Assembly: GCA_934526015.1 (NCBI GenBank)
Contig: CAKSZY010000017.1
Coordinates: 1 to 44,502, forward strand
From: an uncultured Dokdonella sp.
GTDB taxonomy: Bacteria > Pseudomonadota > Gammaproteobacteria > Xanthomonadales > Rhodanobacteraceae
Length of the DNA: 44,502 nucleotides
Direction: 5' to 3'
Under the pieces are notes generated by a model that had not been told where the DNA came from, did no database searches, and worked only from the letters and a program-made list of their open reading frames with translations. The position numbers were made by a program, and so were the translations under genes. Positions 1-9,867 of this stretch are shown piece by piece; positions within the stretch are counted from its first letter, which is position 1; the number at the start of each line of letters is the position of its first letter.

Positions 1-91
1 GAGTTGTTCGCCGGCCGCTGGGCGGCGAGCACCGCAGGGTACCGATCGGGCAACGCCCGATCGGCGCGGATGCCGGGAACGCGTTTCTCTT

Positions 92-125
92 GGTTACTTC
101 TCTTTTCGCCAAAAGAGAAGTAACC
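92..125. repeat. Perfect 15-bp inverted repeat hairpin
   Basis: Arms 92-106 (GGTTACTTCTCTTTT) and 111-125 are exact reverse complements around a CGCC loop. No gene is visible around it, and the left flank 1-91 holds nothing I recognise. It resembles dispersed intergenic palindromes of Xanthomonadaceae. It could act as a bidirectional terminator for an unseen upstream gene, because the left arm ends in TTTT. Confidence 0.75.
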
Positions 126-264
126 CGCTCGCCGCCGAGGCGAGCGGAACCCGTGGTTCAAAGCACCCAAGAGAGAGCGAAGCGAAGGCCCCGTCCTCTC
201 TGGAGCACGCTCGCCGCCGAGGCGAGCGGAACCCGTGATTCAACACACCCAAGAGAGAGCGAAG
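126..264. repeat. Two direct copies of a 57-bp intergenic repeat
   Basis: Positions 126-182 and 208-264 are almost identical, 82 bp apart. Each begins with a small palindrome (CGCTCGCC / GGCGAGCG) and ends in CCCAAGAGAGAGCGAAG. The stretch 265-310 that follows looks like another dispersed intergenic element. Together 92-310 is a mosaic of short repeats upstream of the hemP promoter and encodes no credible protein. Confidence 0.7.
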
Positions 265-338
265 AACCAAGGTCAATGAGCTGGATGCCGGCCTCCGCCA
301 GCATGACGGAATAGGAGCACCACCGAGGCAAAACCCGC

Positions 339-366
339 TTGACTCGCAAACGCGAATCATTATCAT
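339..366 (+). promoter_or_regulatory. hemP promoter overlapped by a Fur box
   Basis: A -35 candidate TTGACT (339-344) and a -10 candidate TATCAT (361-366) are 16 bp apart. The 19 bp at 346-364 match the classical Fur box GATAATGATAATCATTATC at 14 positions, including the complete right half AATCATTATC at 355-364. The site covers the spacer and reaches the -10 element, so Fur-Fe(II) binding would block RNA polymerase. It lies about 35 bp before the hemP start and implies iron repression of the whole downstream operon. Confidence 0.72.
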
Positions 367-398
367 TTGATCGGGTTCGACCCCACCCGGAGCCACCC

Positions 399-608
399 AT
401 GCTGAACCCGTCCGCAAATGCCTCGCCGACTGGCCAGGAGTCCGTCCCGTTGGCGTCGATGCCCTCGGCACCGCTGCGTGCCGCGGTCGCGAAGCGCATC
501 GACAGCCTGCGCCTGCTCGGCGGCGGTCGCGAGCTCGTCATCGAACATTCCGGCCAGGAGTACCGCCTGCGCCTGACCCGCAACGACAAGCTGATCCTCA
601 CCAAGTAA
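399..608 (+). CDS. hemP: HemP/HmuP family hemin uptake protein
   Basis: Small 69-residue protein. The C-terminal half carries the HemP pattern: a predicted strand with the SLRLLGGGRELVIEHSGQEY region, then a basic LRLTRNDKLILTK end. HemP/HmuP proteins are small and usually sit directly before TonB-dependent heme receptors; in some bacteria they act as coactivators of the receptor gene under low iron. An upstream in-frame TTG at 339 lies inside the promoter, so the ATG at 399, just after the Fur box, is chosen as the start. The receptor gene follows 120 bp downstream on the same strand. Confidence 0.82.
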   Translation: MLNPSANASPTGQESVPLASMPSAPLRAAVAKRIDSLRLLGGGRELVIEHSGQEYRLRLTRNDKLILTK

Positions 609-657
609 ACCGGAGCGTCGCCGACGCCCGCCTGCCCCCCACGTCGCAGCCAGCCCC

Positions 658-685
658 GGATCCCGTCCCGCCATCCACGGGATCC
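658..685. repeat. 9-bp inverted repeat between hemP and receptor gene
   Basis: GGATCCCGT (658-666) and ACGGGATCC (677-685) are perfect reverse complements with a 10-nt loop, in the 120-bp gap between hemP and the receptor gene. No T tract follows. It may be an mRNA-processing or attenuation stem that makes hemP and receptor expression differ; this is inference. Confidence 0.5.
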
Positions 686-728
686 TCCTGCCAGCCAGCG
701 CGCCTCTTTCCCTGCGCCCTGGACTTCC

Positions 729-2981
729 ATGCCCATCTTCCGCACCTGCGTGCCGGCCTGTGCCGTCAGCCTGGTCCTGTCGCCGCTCGCGCGCGGCGAA
801 GACGCCGCCTATCCACTCGAGATCATCCATGAACTCGACCGCATCGTCGTCAGCGCCACGCTCAACGAGCGCGCCGTGCGTGACGTCGCCAGCGACGTCA
901 GCGTGATCGACGCCGTCGAGATCGACCGCCGCCAGGTGCAGGACATCGCCGGACTCGTGCGCTACGAGCCTGGTGTCTCGGTCACCGGCAGCGCCACGCG
1001 ATTCGGCCTGGGCGGCTTCCGCATCCGCGGCCTCGGCGGCGACCGCGTGCACATCGAGGTCGACGGCATTCCGCTGCCGGAGGAGTTCGCCATCGGCAGT
1101 TTCTCCAACGCCGGGCGCGACCTCGTCGACGTCGATGCGCTCAAGCGCGTCGAGATCATCCGCGGCGCGGCCTCGTCGCTGTACGGTTCCGATGCACTCG
1201 GCGGCGTCGTCAGCTTCGTCACCAAGGACCCGGCCGACTACCTCGTGGACGGCGATTCCCTGCACGTGTCCGGCAAGGCGCAGTACGCGAGTGCCAACCG
1301 CCAGGCCTCCCTGACCGGCAGCTTCGCCGCCGGCGACGCCGCCAACGGCGTGGTCGTCGTCGCCACCCATCGCGCCGGTCACGCGCTGGCGAACCAGGGC
1401 GGCAACGACAGCGACAACGCCACCCGCACGCGGCCGAATCCGCAGCAGACGCAAGGCAATGCACTGCTCGCCAAGTATGTGCATGCGGCGGCCAGCGGAC
1501 GCATCGACCGCCTCACCCTCGATGGCGAAAAGGCCTCGATCGACACCGACGCGCTGAGCTCGCGCACGCTCACCGCCAACGGCGCACGCACGACCTCGCT
1601 GATCGGCGCGGACGACCGCGAGCGCCAGCGCCTGTCGTTCGGGCAGGCCATCCCGTTCGCCTCCACCTGGCTCGACGCGCTCGACTGGAAGGCCTGGGTG
1701 CAGGAAAGCACGACCCGCCAGGACACCCTCGAGGACCGCGCCACGGCGACCGCCGGCGTGCTGTCGAATCCGCTGCAGCGATTCCGCCGCTTCGACTACG
1801 AGCAGCGCGTAGTCGGCGCCGAGCTGACCGCGCGCAAGGAATGGCGGGGCGCATCGGTCACCCATGCGCTGACCTGGGGCCTCGATCTCTCGCGCACCCG
1901 CACCGAGGAGCAGCGCGACGGTTACCAGCTCAACCTGACCACCGGCGCGAGCTCGCCGAATGTGCCGCCGGACGTGTTTCCGGTGCGCGATTTCCCGATC
2001 ACCGAGACCACCACCGCCGCGTTCTTCGCGCAGGATGAAATGACCCTCGCCGGCGGGCGCCTCAGCCTGATCCCGGCGCTGCGCGTCGACTCCTACCGGC
2101 TCGACCCGGAAAACGACGCGATATTCGCCGCCGACAATCCCGGCATCGAGCCGGAAAGCCTCGACCACCTCGGCTGGTCGCCGAAGCTCGGCGTGATCTG
2201 GCGCTTCTCCGAACACTGGAATGCCTTCGCCCAGTACGCGCAGGGGTTCCGCGCACCGCCGTTCGACGACGTCAACATCGGCTTCACCAACATCAGCTTC
2301 GGCTACACGGCGATCCCCAATCCCGACCTGAAGCCGGAACGAAGCCGCGGACTCGAGCTCGGCCTGCGCGCCGGCACCGACATCGGCTGGTTCAGCGTGT
2401 CGGCCTACGCCAACCGCTATCGCGACTTCATCGATTCGCTGGCCTTCGTCGGCATGAACGACGACGGCCTGATGGTGTTCCAGTCGCGCAACCTCAGTCG
2501 GGTGAAGATCCGCGGCGCCGAAGCGCGCTACGGCATCCATCTCGGCGCCTTTTCCGATGCGCTCGCCGGCCTCGCCATCAAGGGCAGCTTTGCCACCGCG
2601 CGCGGCGACGACGAGACCGCCGGGGAACCGCTGGCCAGCATCGATCCGCGCAAGGCCGTACTCGGTCTTGCCTACGACCGCGAACGCTGGGGCGCGGAAC
2701 TGGTCGGCAGCTTCGTCGATGCGCAGGATCGCCTTCCGGCCGGCGATCCCGCCAACGGCATACCGGAACCGTTTGCGCCGCACGGCTACGCGACGCTCGA
2801 CCTCTACACCTGCTGGAAACCGCTCGAACGCCTCGAGCTGTTCGCTGCGGCGACCAACCTCACCGATCGCAAGTACTGGAACTGGGGCATGGCAGGCGGA
2901 CTGTCCGCCAGCTCGAGCGTGCTCGACCGGTATACCGCCCCCGGACGCGCCGGCAGCATCGGCCTGCGCGCGACGTTCTGA
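729..2981 (+). CDS. TonB-dependent heme/hemoglobin receptor
   Basis: Outer-membrane receptor of 750 residues. It has a short signal peptide (about residues 1-24), a TonB-box-like DRIVVSATLNE stretch, an N-terminal plug domain (RYEPGVSV, RGLGGDRVHIEVDG, RGAASSLYGSDALGGVV) and a 22-strand-type barrel ending in the terminal aromatic residue expected for outer-membrane insertion (GSIGLRATF). FRAP (residues 507-510) and NPDL (531-534) match the paired boxes of heme and hemoglobin receptors. No histidine lies between these boxes, unlike well-studied heme receptors where a His there takes part in heme transfer. The Fur-box promoter and hemP upstream support heme or hemoprotein iron as substrate; the exact ligand is not shown. 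Confidence 0.85.
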   Translation: MPIFRTCVPACAVSLVLSPLARGEDAAYPLEIIHELDRIVVSATLNERAVRDVASDVSVIDAVEIDRRQVQDIAGLVRYEPGVSVTGSATRFGLGGFRIRGLGGDRVHIEVDGIPLPEEFAIGSFSNAGRDLVDVDALKRVEIIRGAASSLYGSDALGGVVSFVTKDPADYLVDGDSLHVSGKAQYASANRQASLTGSFAAGDAANGVVVVATHRAGHALANQGGNDSDNATRTRPNPQQTQGNALLAKYVHAAASGRIDRLTLDGEKASIDTDALSSRTLTANGARTTSLIGADDRERQRLSFGQAIPFASTWLDALDWKAWVQESTTRQDTLEDRATATAGVLSNPLQRFRRFDYEQRVVGAELTARKEWRGASVTHALTWGLDLSRTRTEEQRDGYQLNLTTGASSPNVPPDVFPVRDFPITETTTAAFFAQDEMTLAGGRLSLIPALRVDSYRLDPENDAIFAADNPGIEPESLDHLGWSPKLGVIWRFSEHWNAFAQYAQGFRAPPFDDVNIGFTNISFGYTAIPNPDLKPERSRGLELGLRAGTDIGWFSVSAYANRYRDFIDSLAFVGMNDDGLMVFQSRNLSRVKIRGAEARYGIHLGAFSDALAGLAIKGSFATARGDDETAGEPLASIDPRKAVLGLAYDRERWGAELVGSFVDAQDRLPAGDPANGIPEPFAPHGYATLDLYTCWKPLERLELFAAATNLTDRKYWNWGMAGGLSASSSVLDRYTAPGRAGSIGLRATF

Positions 2982-3017
2982 TTCCCCCGACGGCTCGACC
3001 CTGCGCGAGGTGCGACG

Positions 3018-3686
3018 ATGAGCGACGGATATCCCGACTGGATCCCGGCGGGCAGCGCGGAAACGTTCGACGCCGCGCTGCCGCGTGAAGAGCACCGGCC
3101 CGCTGCGGGCAGCGGCGAGGCCGGACGGGTCCGCCTCGATCTCGCCGCGCTCGCCGACTGGCTGCCCCGGCTCGGCACCGTGCTGTGGCTCGAGCGGCGC
3201 GACAGTGCGCCCGCGGCACCGCTGCACGTCAGCAGCGGCCTGCGCCTGATGCGCCTCGATCACGCCGCTGCCGGCCTGCTGGCGCGCTGCACGAGCCTCG
3301 CCGCCTGGAGCCAGGTCACCCCGCAGGGACCGCGCGAATGGCTGTGCTTCCACGCCGACTCGGGCGAAACGATCGCCCGCCTGTACCTGCTGCCGGATTC
3401 CGATGTGCTGGCCTGGGACCAGATGTGCGCCGCCCACGGCCTCGTCGCCCGCGAGGCCGCATCTGCCGAGGCATCGATGCATGCCACCCTGCTGCGCCGT
3501 GCGCTTGCACGCTTCGCCAGCCGCTGGCAGGCGCGCCTGCTCGCCTTCGACCTTCGACCCCTTCCGTGGCTGCACACGCTCGACGCAAAGGCGCCGCTGC
3601 GGATTTCCCTGCTCGGCCTCGACCTCGCGCGCACGATCGTTCGCGACGAGAATGCCGAAGCGCTCTCCCCCCTCCACATCGGCTGA
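3018..3686 (+). CDS. Uncharacterised protein of the heme operon (HemS/HutX-like?)
   Basis: A 222-residue soluble protein without signal peptide or membrane segment, starting 36 bp after the receptor stop and ending 4 bp before the next gene, so clearly in the same operon. A central stretch (REWLCFHADSGETIARLYLLPDSDVLAWD) has the look of the core strand-turn-strand of heme-utilisation proteins (HemS/ChuX/HutX), where a glycine or basic residue precedes a LYLLP-like strand. The match is weak by eye. Context favours a cytoplasmic role in heme handling or release; the function is not established. Confidence 0.6.
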   Translation: MSDGYPDWIPAGSAETFDAALPREEHRPAAGSGEAGRVRLDLAALADWLPRLGTVLWLERRDSAPAAPLHVSSGLRLMRLDHAAAGLLARCTSLAAWSQVTPQGPREWLCFHADSGETIARLYLLPDSDVLAWDQMCAAHGLVAREAASAEASMHATLLRRALARFASRWQARLLAFDLRPLPWLHTLDAKAPLRISLLGLDLARTIVRDENAEALSPLHIG

Positions 3687-3690
3687 CGCC

Positions 3691-4749
3691 ATGAACCCAC
3701 GCCCGCTTGCCCTGCCCGCCCTCCTCGTCCCCCTGCTCGCCCTCGCCGCCTGCGCCGGCGCACCGCGCACGAAGGCGCCCGCGCCGGCCAAGCCGCTGGC
3801 CGAAGCGGCGCACGCGCAGTACACGCCGCCGTGCCCGGTGCCGCCGACGACGGCCGAACAACGCTTCGAGTGCGATCGCCGCAGCATCCTCGCCATGGCC
3901 GGCGAGTTCCGCGTGCGCTTCATCTTCGACGAGACCGCCGCGCTGGCGCCGGGCTACACGCCGCATGCGGCGCAGCGCTCCGGCGCCACCGAACTGGTCG
4001 AGGTCATCGCCGACAGCGGTCGCCATATCGCCCTTCAGCACATCCTCGTGATGAAGATGGGCGAGGAGGTCCACGTCATCAAGCATTGGCGCCAGGACTG
4101 GCATCACGAACCGGCCGACCTGCTGCGCTACCGTGGCCGCGGCCGGTTCGAGCACGAGGCAGTCGACGTCGACTCCGCGCGCGGCGCCTGGGCGCAGGTC
4201 GTCTACGAAGTCGACGACGCGCCGCGCTACACCGGCCTCGGCCGCTGGACCCACGCCGACGGCGTCGACGCATGGACGTCCGACACCACCCTGCGCCCGC
4301 TGCCGCGCCGGGAATATTCCAAGCGCAGCGATTACCAGGCCATCGAGGCGATCAACCGCCACACGCTGACCCCGGGCGGCTGGGCCCACGAGCAGGACAA
4401 CACCAAGATCGTCATCGATGCCGACGGCCGCCGCCATGCCATCGCCCGCGAGCGCGGCATCAACAGCTACACGCGCATCGACGACTTCGATTTCTCGCCG
4501 GGACGCGAGCACTGGGCGAAAACACGCGACTACTGGGCAAGCGTGCGCGATGCCTGGGCGCGCGGCATCGCCGCGAAAACCTCGTTCGTGCTGGAACCCG
4601 ATCCCGACAGCGAACCGCGCATCAACGAACTGTTCGGCCAGGCCGGTCGGGCCGAGAAGGGGGAACGCGTGCCGCTGGCCGAGATCGAGGACGTGCTGAT
4701 CCACTACGGTCTGCCGCTGACGCCACCGGCCACGGCCACCCTTCCCTGA
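3691..4749 (+). CDS. DUF6607 family lipoprotein
   Basis: A 352-residue protein. The start at 3691 gives a lipoprotein signal (residues 1-21) with lipobox LAAC and Cys21, so it is expected to be lipid-anchored in the envelope. The body (HILVMKMGEEVHVIKHWRQDW, RGRGRFEHEA, RPLPRREYSKRSDYQAI, HEQDNTKI) fits DUF6607, a family of unknown biochemical function often found beside TonB receptors. It is the last gene of the hemP operon, 4 bp after the previous stop. Antisense frames here are long because of high GC; this frame is chosen for its lipobox and family-like sequence. Confidence 0.75.
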   Translation: MNPRPLALPALLVPLLALAACAGAPRTKAPAPAKPLAEAAHAQYTPPCPVPPTTAEQRFECDRRSILAMAGEFRVRFIFDETAALAPGYTPHAAQRSGATELVEVIADSGRHIALQHILVMKMGEEVHVIKHWRQDWHHEPADLLRYRGRGRFEHEAVDVDSARGAWAQVVYEVDDAPRYTGLGRWTHADGVDAWTSDTTLRPLPRREYSKRSDYQAIEAINRHTLTPGGWAHEQDNTKIVIDADGRRHAIARERGINSYTRIDDFDFSPGREHWAKTRDYWASVRDAWARGIAAKTSFVLEPDPDSEPRINELFGQAGRAEKGERVPLAEIEDVLIHYGLPLTPPATATLP

Positions 4750-4894
4750 GCCGCGGGTTCGCGTCAGGGAAGGCCCGGACAAGGGTCATCGCGGCGGAAG
4801 CCGGAAGCACCCCGGCGCGGAAAGCCCGGCTCCACAAAAACCCGCGCGCCTCGAGCCGGCTCCGCTCGCGGGGACGGCGGCCGACGGCCGCTGC

Positions 4895-6310
4895 TCACCC
4901 TTCGTCCGCAGTCGCTTCGCCCTGCCGCGTCGGCGCATCGCCGCCGAGTGCCTGGTACAGCGTGACCTGGGCATCGAGGCGGGCGAGCTGCATCTCGGCC
5001 AGCGCGATCTCCGCCGAGCGACGCCGCTCCTGCGCATCGAGCCAGTTGCGCAGCGGGACCGCACCGGCGCGATAACGCACTTCGTTCAGCCGTTCCGACG
5101 TGCGTGCCGCCTCGAACGCCTGCTGCAGCAGCACGGCACGCGCGGCGAGTGCCTCGCGCGCGGCCAGGGCGTTGGCGGTGTCGGCCAGCGCCCGGTACAG
5201 CGTCTGGCGAAAGTTGACCACCGCTTCCTCGTACTGCGCTTGCGACACCGCGATGTCGAGCCGACGCTGCTTCACGTTGAGGAACGGCAGCGAGAGTCCC
5301 GCGCCGAGCGTGCCGACCGGGTTCTTCAGCACGTCGGCGAGCGAGGTGCTCGACGAGCCGATGCCGGCGGTGAGGCTGATCGACGGGTACCAACTCGCCC
5401 GCGTCGCATCGACGCCGGCCAGGCTCGCGCGCAGGCGCAGTTCGGCCGCGCGCAGGTCGGGGCGGCGACCGAGCAGGTCGGCCGGGAGGCCCGCGGCCAC
5501 GGCCGGCGGCTCGCGCGTGTCGAGCGCGTGCGGATGTGCCGGCACGGCAGCGTCGGGCGCTGCATCGAACAGGATCGCCCAGGCGTTGCGCGTTTCCTCG
5601 CGCTGCTGGGCGAGCTGGACATGCGCGGCCTGCTGGTTGACCACGCCCTGCTCGGCGTCGCTGAGTTCGAGGCCCGACACCGCGCCGGCGGCGAACTGCG
5701 TGCGCACCAGCGCGAGCGTGCGTTCGGCGTAGGCGATGCTCGCCTCGCTGGCGGCGATGCGTTCCTCGAGGAAGGCGAGCTGCCAGTACAGTCCGGCCGT
5801 CGTGCCGATCAGGGCGAGGCGCGTGCTGGCGAGATCTTCTTCGCTGGCGCGCGCCTCCCACACGGCGGCGTCGCGCTGGCTGCCGAGCCGGCCCCAGAGG
5901 TCGAGCACGTAGCTCGCGCCGAGCGAGGCCGAGTTCGAGCGCGCGGTCGGGCCGCCACCATCGAGGTCGCGGCTGGCGTTGCTGTTGAGCCCGGCGCTGA
6001 AGGTCGGCGCCAGCGCGGTGGCGGCAACGCCGGCCTGCAACTGCGCGCGGCGCACGCGGATCGTCGCCGCGGCAAGATCGTTGTTGCGCGCAAGCGCCTC
6101 GTCGATGGCGCGGTCGAGCCCGGCGTCGTCGAAGCGCGTCCACCAGCGGCCGTCGTCGACCGCCGGCACCTCGGCGCTGACGACATTCCATTGCGCGGGA
6201 GTGACCAGCACGGGGCGTTCGTACGGCGTGCGCACGACGGCGGAGCAGCCGGCGAGGGCGGTGGCAACGGCGGCCACCAGCAGGGGGATCGTCTTGTTCA
6301 TCGGATTCAT
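4895..6310 (-). CDS. NodT-family outer membrane efflux lipoprotein
   Basis: A 471-residue TolC-like channel subunit of the RND/ABC 'NodT' type. It begins with a lipoprotein signal (ATALAGCS; lipobox LAGC), followed by two outer-membrane-efflux repeats with heptad-rich helices (for example [20 protein letters not shown] and [20 protein letters not shown]). Its ATG overlaps the macB stop as ATGA, so the two are translationally coupled. With MacA and MacB upstream it completes a tripartite pump from the inner membrane to the outside. A short GC palindrome (4877-4891) sits just past the stop and may help end transcription against the convergent DUF6607 gene. Confidence 0.9.
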   Translation of the reverse strand: MNPMNKTIPLLVAAVATALAGCSAVVRTPYERPVLVTPAQWNVVSAEVPAVDDGRWWTRFDDAGLDRAIDEALARNNDLAAATIRVRRAQLQAGVAATALAPTFSAGLNSNASRDLDGGGPTARSNSASLGASYVLDLWGRLGSQRDAAVWEARASEEDLASTRLALIGTTAGLYWQLAFLEERIAASEASIAYAERTLALVRTQFAAGAVSGLELSDAEQGVVNQQAAHVQLAQQREETRNAWAILFDAAPDAAVPAHPHALDTREPPAVAAGLPADLLGRRPDLRAAELRLRASLAGVDATRASWYPSISLTAGIGSSSTSLADVLKNPVGTLGAGLSLPFLNVKQRRLDIAVSQAQYEEAVVNFRQTLYRALADTANALAAREALAARAVLLQQAFEAARTSERLNEVRYRAGAVPLRNWLDAQERRRSAEIALAEMQLARLDAQVTLYQALGGDAPTRQGEATADEG

Positions 6311-8253
6311 TCGCGGGCCAGTGCCTCGACAGGGTCGAGCCGGGCGGCATTGCGCGCCGGCAGGAAACCGAACGCCACGCCGATCAGCGTCGAGCAGGCG
6401 AAGGCGACGACCATCGAGGTGACCGAATAGACCATCTGGAAATTGCCGCCGACGCGCGCGAACACGCCACCGAGGGCGACCGCCAGCAGCACGCCGAGCA
6501 GGCCGCCGAGCAGGCAGACCAGCACCGCCTCGATGAGGAACTGCTGCAGGATGTCGCCTTGGCGCGCACCGACCGCCATGCGCACGCCGATCTCGCGGGT
6601 GCGCTCGGTGACCGAAACCAGCATGATGTTCATGACGCCGATGCCGCCGACCACCAGCGAGATCAGCGCGATCGAGGACACCAGCAGGGTCATCGTGCGG
6701 GTGGTCTGCTCGACCGTCTGGCGCACGCTGTCGATGTTGGAGACGAAGAAGTCCTGGCGGCCGTGGCGCTGGCTCAGCAGCTGCGTGATCGCCTGCTCGG
6801 CCGCCGCCATCGACACCTCGTCGCTGACCCGCACGGTGATGTTGCGCAGGTACGACTGGCCGAGCAGGCGGCTCATCGCGGTCGTGTACGGCACGAACAC
6901 GTTGAGGTTCTCGTTGCTGCCGAACGCCGAGTCCTTCTTCTTCGTCACGCCGATGATCCGGCATGGCACGTTGCCGAGCAGGATCACTTCGCCGATCGCC
7001 GCGCCGCCGTCGGGAAACAGCTTGGCGCGCGTGTTGCTGTCGATGACCACGTCCTGCGACTGCCGGCGCACGGCACCGGCGTCGAAGGCGACGCCCTCCG
7101 CGATGTCGACGCCGCGCACCCGGAAGTACTGCTCGCCGACGCCGGACACCTGGGCGTTCACCGAGACGTTGCCGTAGCGCATCGCCACGCTGCTCGACAC
7201 GCCGGGTGTGGCGCTGTCGACGTAGTCCTGCTGCGCCAGCACTTCGGCATCGGCCGGCACCAGCGTGCGCACGCGCGCCGAGCGCATGTCGCCGAAGCCC
7301 GCGCCGGGATAGATGTCGATGATGTTGGTGCCGATCGAGCTGATGTCGGTGAGGATGCGCTGGCGCGAACCTTCGCCGAGCGCGACCACCGACACCACCG
7401 AGGCGATGCCGATGATGATGCCGAGCATGGTCAGGAAGGTGCGCAGGCGGTGCGCGGTCATCGCCAGCACGGCCATGCGGAAGGCCTCGGCGAAGCGGCC
7501 CCAGCCGGCGCGCCAGCCCTTGTCGCCGGCTTTCGGCGCGCGCCGCGGCGTGCCTGCGGACGCGGCGCCGCTGCGGCGGTCGGCGACGATCGCGCCGTCG
7601 CGGATTTCGATCACGCGTCCGGCATGCGCGGCGACACCGGCATCGTGGGTGACGAGGATGATCGTGTGGCCCTCGCCATGCAGTTCCTTCAGCAGGGCCA
7701 GCATTTCCGCGCCGCTGGCACTGTCGAGCGCACCGGTCGGCTCGTCGGCGAGGATGACTTCTCCGCCGTTCATCAGCGCACGCGCGATCGACACGCGCTG
7801 CTGCTGGCCGCCGGAGAGCTGGCCGGGACGATGGCCGAGACGGTCGGCGAGACCGAGCCGGGTCAGCAGGGCGCGCGCGCGTTCGCGGCGCGTGGCGGCA
7901 TCCTTGCCGGCATAGATCGCCGGCGTCTCGACGTTGCCGAGCGCGGTGAGGTCGGCCAGCAGGTGGTAGCGCTGGAACACGAAGCCGAAATGCTCGCGGC
8001 GCAGTTCGGCGAGTTCGTCGGCGTCGAGGCGGCCGGTTTCGCGGCCGGCCAGCCGATAACTGCCGGCGGTCGGACGGTCGAGGCAGCCGAGGATGTTCAT
8101 CAGCGTCGACTTGCCCGAGCCCGAGGCGCCGACGATGGCGACGAACTCGCCGGCGGCGATGTCGAGGTCGACGTCGCGCAGCACGACCAGCGGCTGGTCG
8201 CCGGCCGGGTACTCGCGGCGCAGGCCGCGCAGCTGGATCAGCGGGGTGGTCAC
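6307..8253 (-). CDS. macB: MacB macrolide/peptide export ABC transporter (ATPase + permease)
   Basis: A 648-residue protein, the usual MacB length. The N-terminal ATPase has Walker [10 protein letters not shown] (residues 42-50), signature [15 protein letters not shown] and Walker [14 protein letters not shown]. It is followed by a first membrane helix, the large periplasmic MacB domain ([26 protein letters not shown]) and three C-terminal helices (FtsX-like, with [20 protein letters not shown]). The start is a GTG at 8253, 2 bp after the macA stop. Family members use ATP hydrolysis to drive substrates from periplasm to TolC-type channels. The substrate here (macrolide, lipopeptide, siderophore or other) cannot be read from sequence. 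Confidence 0.93.
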   Translation of the reverse strand: MTTPLIQLRGLRREYPAGDQPLVVLRDVDLDIAAGEFVAIVGASGSGKSTLMNILGCLDRPTAGSYRLAGRETGRLDADELAELRREHFGFVFQRYHLLADLTALGNVETPAIYAGKDAATRRERARALLTRLGLADRLGHRPGQLSGGQQQRVSIARALMNGGEVILADEPTGALDSASGAEMLALLKELHGEGHTIILVTHDAGVAAHAGRVIEIRDGAIVADRRSGAASAGTPRRAPKAGDKGWRAGWGRFAEAFRMAVLAMTAHRLRTFLTMLGIIIGIASVVSVVALGEGSRQRILTDISSIGTNIIDIYPGAGFGDMRSARVRTLVPADAEVLAQQDYVDSATPGVSSSVAMRYGNVSVNAQVSGVGEQYFRVRGVDIAEGVAFDAGAVRRQSQDVVIDSNTRAKLFPDGGAAIGEVILLGNVPCRIIGVTKKKDSAFGSNENLNVFVPYTTAMSRLLGQSYLRNITVRVSDEVSMAAAEQAITQLLSQRHGRQDFFVSNIDSVRQTVEQTTRTMTLLVSSIALISLVVGGIGVMNIMLVSVTERTREIGVRMAVGARQGDILQQFLIEAVLVCLLGGLLGVLLAVALGGVFARVGGNFQMVYSVTSMVVAFACSTLIGVAFGFLPARNAARLDPVEALARE

Positions 8254-8255
8254 CC

Positions 8256-9572
8256 TCAGAAGCCCATCGGCGGACGCATGCGCACGCCCGGCTGGCGACC
8301 CGTCGCCGACGCGGCCGTGCCGGCCGTGCCGGTGACGACGCGCTCGCCTTCCCTGACGCCTTCGAGGATCTGCGCGGACACGTTGTTGTTGATGCCGACG
8401 CGGACGTTGCGCACTTCCACGCTGCCGTCGGCGTCGAGCACCTGCACGCTGCGCAGGCCGCCCTCGATGCCGGCGCCTTCGCCGCGCGGGCGCCGCTCGC
8501 CGTCGCCGCGGCGTTGGCGTGGCGGACCGTCGGCAGCCGGCCGCGCGCCCGCCGCCGGCGCCGCTTCGGCACGCTGCGGGGCGCCGAGCGCAGAGGACGG
8601 CACCACCAGCGCATCCTTCGCCTCGGCCAGGACGATGTTGACCTGCGCGGTCATGGCGATGCGCAGGCGGCCTTCGGGATTCGGCACGTCGAACAGGCCG
8701 TTGTAGTAGATCGCCGTCGACGAGGCATTCGTCGACGACGAACTGCCCGACTCGCTGGCGATCGATTCCGGCGCCGGATCGACCGCGCGAAGTTCGGCGT
8801 GGTAGCGCCGGTCCGGCTCGCCGAGGATGGTGAACCAGACCTTCTGCCCGGCCTTGACCTTCGGCACGTCGGCCTCGGAGATCTGCGCCTTGACGGTCAG
8901 CGTGTCGAGCTGGGCGAGCTTGACGATGGTCGGCGCCGACTGGTTGGCGTTGACGGTCTGGCCTTCCCTGGTGACGACGGCGACGATGGTGCCGTCGATC
9001 GGCGCGGTGATCTTCGTGTAACCGAGATTGAGGCGCGCCGTGTCGACCTGGATCTTGCCCTGCGCGAGTTGCGCGTCGAGCGCGGCGATGTCCGCGCGCG
9101 TCGTCGCCAGCGCCGCCTCGGCGGCCTCGTACTCGGCCCGCGAGGTGGCCTCTTCGGCGATCATGTCGCGTTGGCGCTGGAACGCGAGTTCGGCCTGGCG
9201 CAAGGCGGCGACCCTGGCCAGACGCTGCGCCTGCGTCGTCTGCAGCGCGGCCTCGGCATTGCGCAGGGTGTTCTGCTGCGGCAGCGAGTCGATCTCGGCG
9301 ATCAGCTGGCCGGCGCTGACGGTGTCGCCGACGTCGACCTTCAGCGAAACCACGCGTCCCGACACCTGCGCACCGATGCTGACGAGGTTGCGCGCCTCGA
9401 GCTCGCCGGTGGCGATCACGGTGTCCTCGATGTCGGTGACCGTCACCGGCGCGGTGACATGGCTCGCCTCGGCCGCGGCGGGGAACAGCCAGAGCTTGAG
9501 GCCGATCGCGACGGCGATCGCGACGGCGACGAGGATGACGGTGCGGACGAGGCGTTGCGTGTGTTTCTGCAT
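8256..9572 (-). CDS. macA: MacA-type periplasmic membrane fusion protein
   Basis: A 438-residue HlyD/RND-type adaptor. An N-terminal signal anchor (about residues 8-30) is followed by a lipoyl half ([20 protein letters not shown]), a coiled-coil hairpin ([20 protein letters not shown] to [20 protein letters not shown]), the second lipoyl half ([12 protein letters not shown]) and beta-barrel/membrane-proximal domains. An unusual low-complexity insert rich in Ala, Pro, Arg and Gly (near [18 protein letters not shown]) interrupts the C-terminal part. First gene of the macA-macB-nodT operon; an AGGG lies about 8 bp before the ATG. It bridges MacB and the NodT channel in the periplasm. Confidence 0.9.
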   Translation of the reverse strand: MQKHTQRLVRTVILVAVAIAVAIGLKLWLFPAAAEASHVTAPVTVTDIEDTVIATGELEARNLVSIGAQVSGRVVSLKVDVGDTVSAGQLIAEIDSLPQQNTLRNAEAALQTTQAQRLARVAALRQAELAFQRQRDMIAEEATSRAEYEAAEAALATTRADIAALDAQLAQGKIQVDTARLNLGYTKITAPIDGTIVAVVTREGQTVNANQSAPTIVKLAQLDTLTVKAQISEADVPKVKAGQKVWFTILGEPDRRYHAELRAVDPAPESIASESGSSSSTNASSTAIYYNGLFDVPNPEGRLRIAMTAQVNIVLAEAKDALVVPSSALGAPQRAEAAPAAGARPAADGPPRQRRGDGERRPRGEGAGIEGGLRSVQVLDADGSVEVRNVRVGINNNVSAQILEGVREGERVVTGTAGTAASATGRQPGVRMRPPMGF

Positions 9573-9640
9573 GATCGACCCTGGATTCCTGCGGGCTGGA
9601 ACGTCTGCTGCGTGCCCGGCTTCGCGAAAGCCCGGCTTCG

Positions 9641-9700
9641 TGAAGCGGAGCTTGCTCCGCTGCCTTGGCTCTTTCGCAAGCCCCGGCCGGGCTTGCCCGG
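9641..9700 (+). repeat. REP-like palindrome (GTAG family relative)
   Basis: AGCGGAG (9644-9650), loop CTTG and CTCCGCT (9655-9661) form a hairpin, followed by GCCTTGGCTCTTTCGC. The same core and a similar tail recur at 30109-30140 upstream of lhr. It lies in the 295-bp gap between divergent macA and msrA, which otherwise holds only GC-rich sequence and their unresolved promoters. Confidence 0.65.
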
Positions 9701-9867
9701 CTCCACCGCGGCCATCGAGGCGAAGCAGGCCACGCCAGTGTGCCGCGTCGCGGCATCAAGACGTTCAGGCAGGATGCAAGGAAAACGCAAAGGCGCGTGC
9801 ACAATCGCCTTGAAATGCGCAGGCCGTGGGTGCATCAATGCAGCATCCCCGCCTGCAGGACCTTCCG

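Noticed and set aside
363..3923. An 1186-codon minus-strand open frame across the heme operon
   Set aside because: It crosses the hemP promoter and several well-supported genes, and has no recognisable domain; high GC explains the lack of stops.
4750..4894. Intrinsic terminator between the convergent DUF6607 and efflux genes
   Set aside because: A GC palindrome is present (4877-4891), but no T tract follows on either strand, so it was not listed as a terminator.
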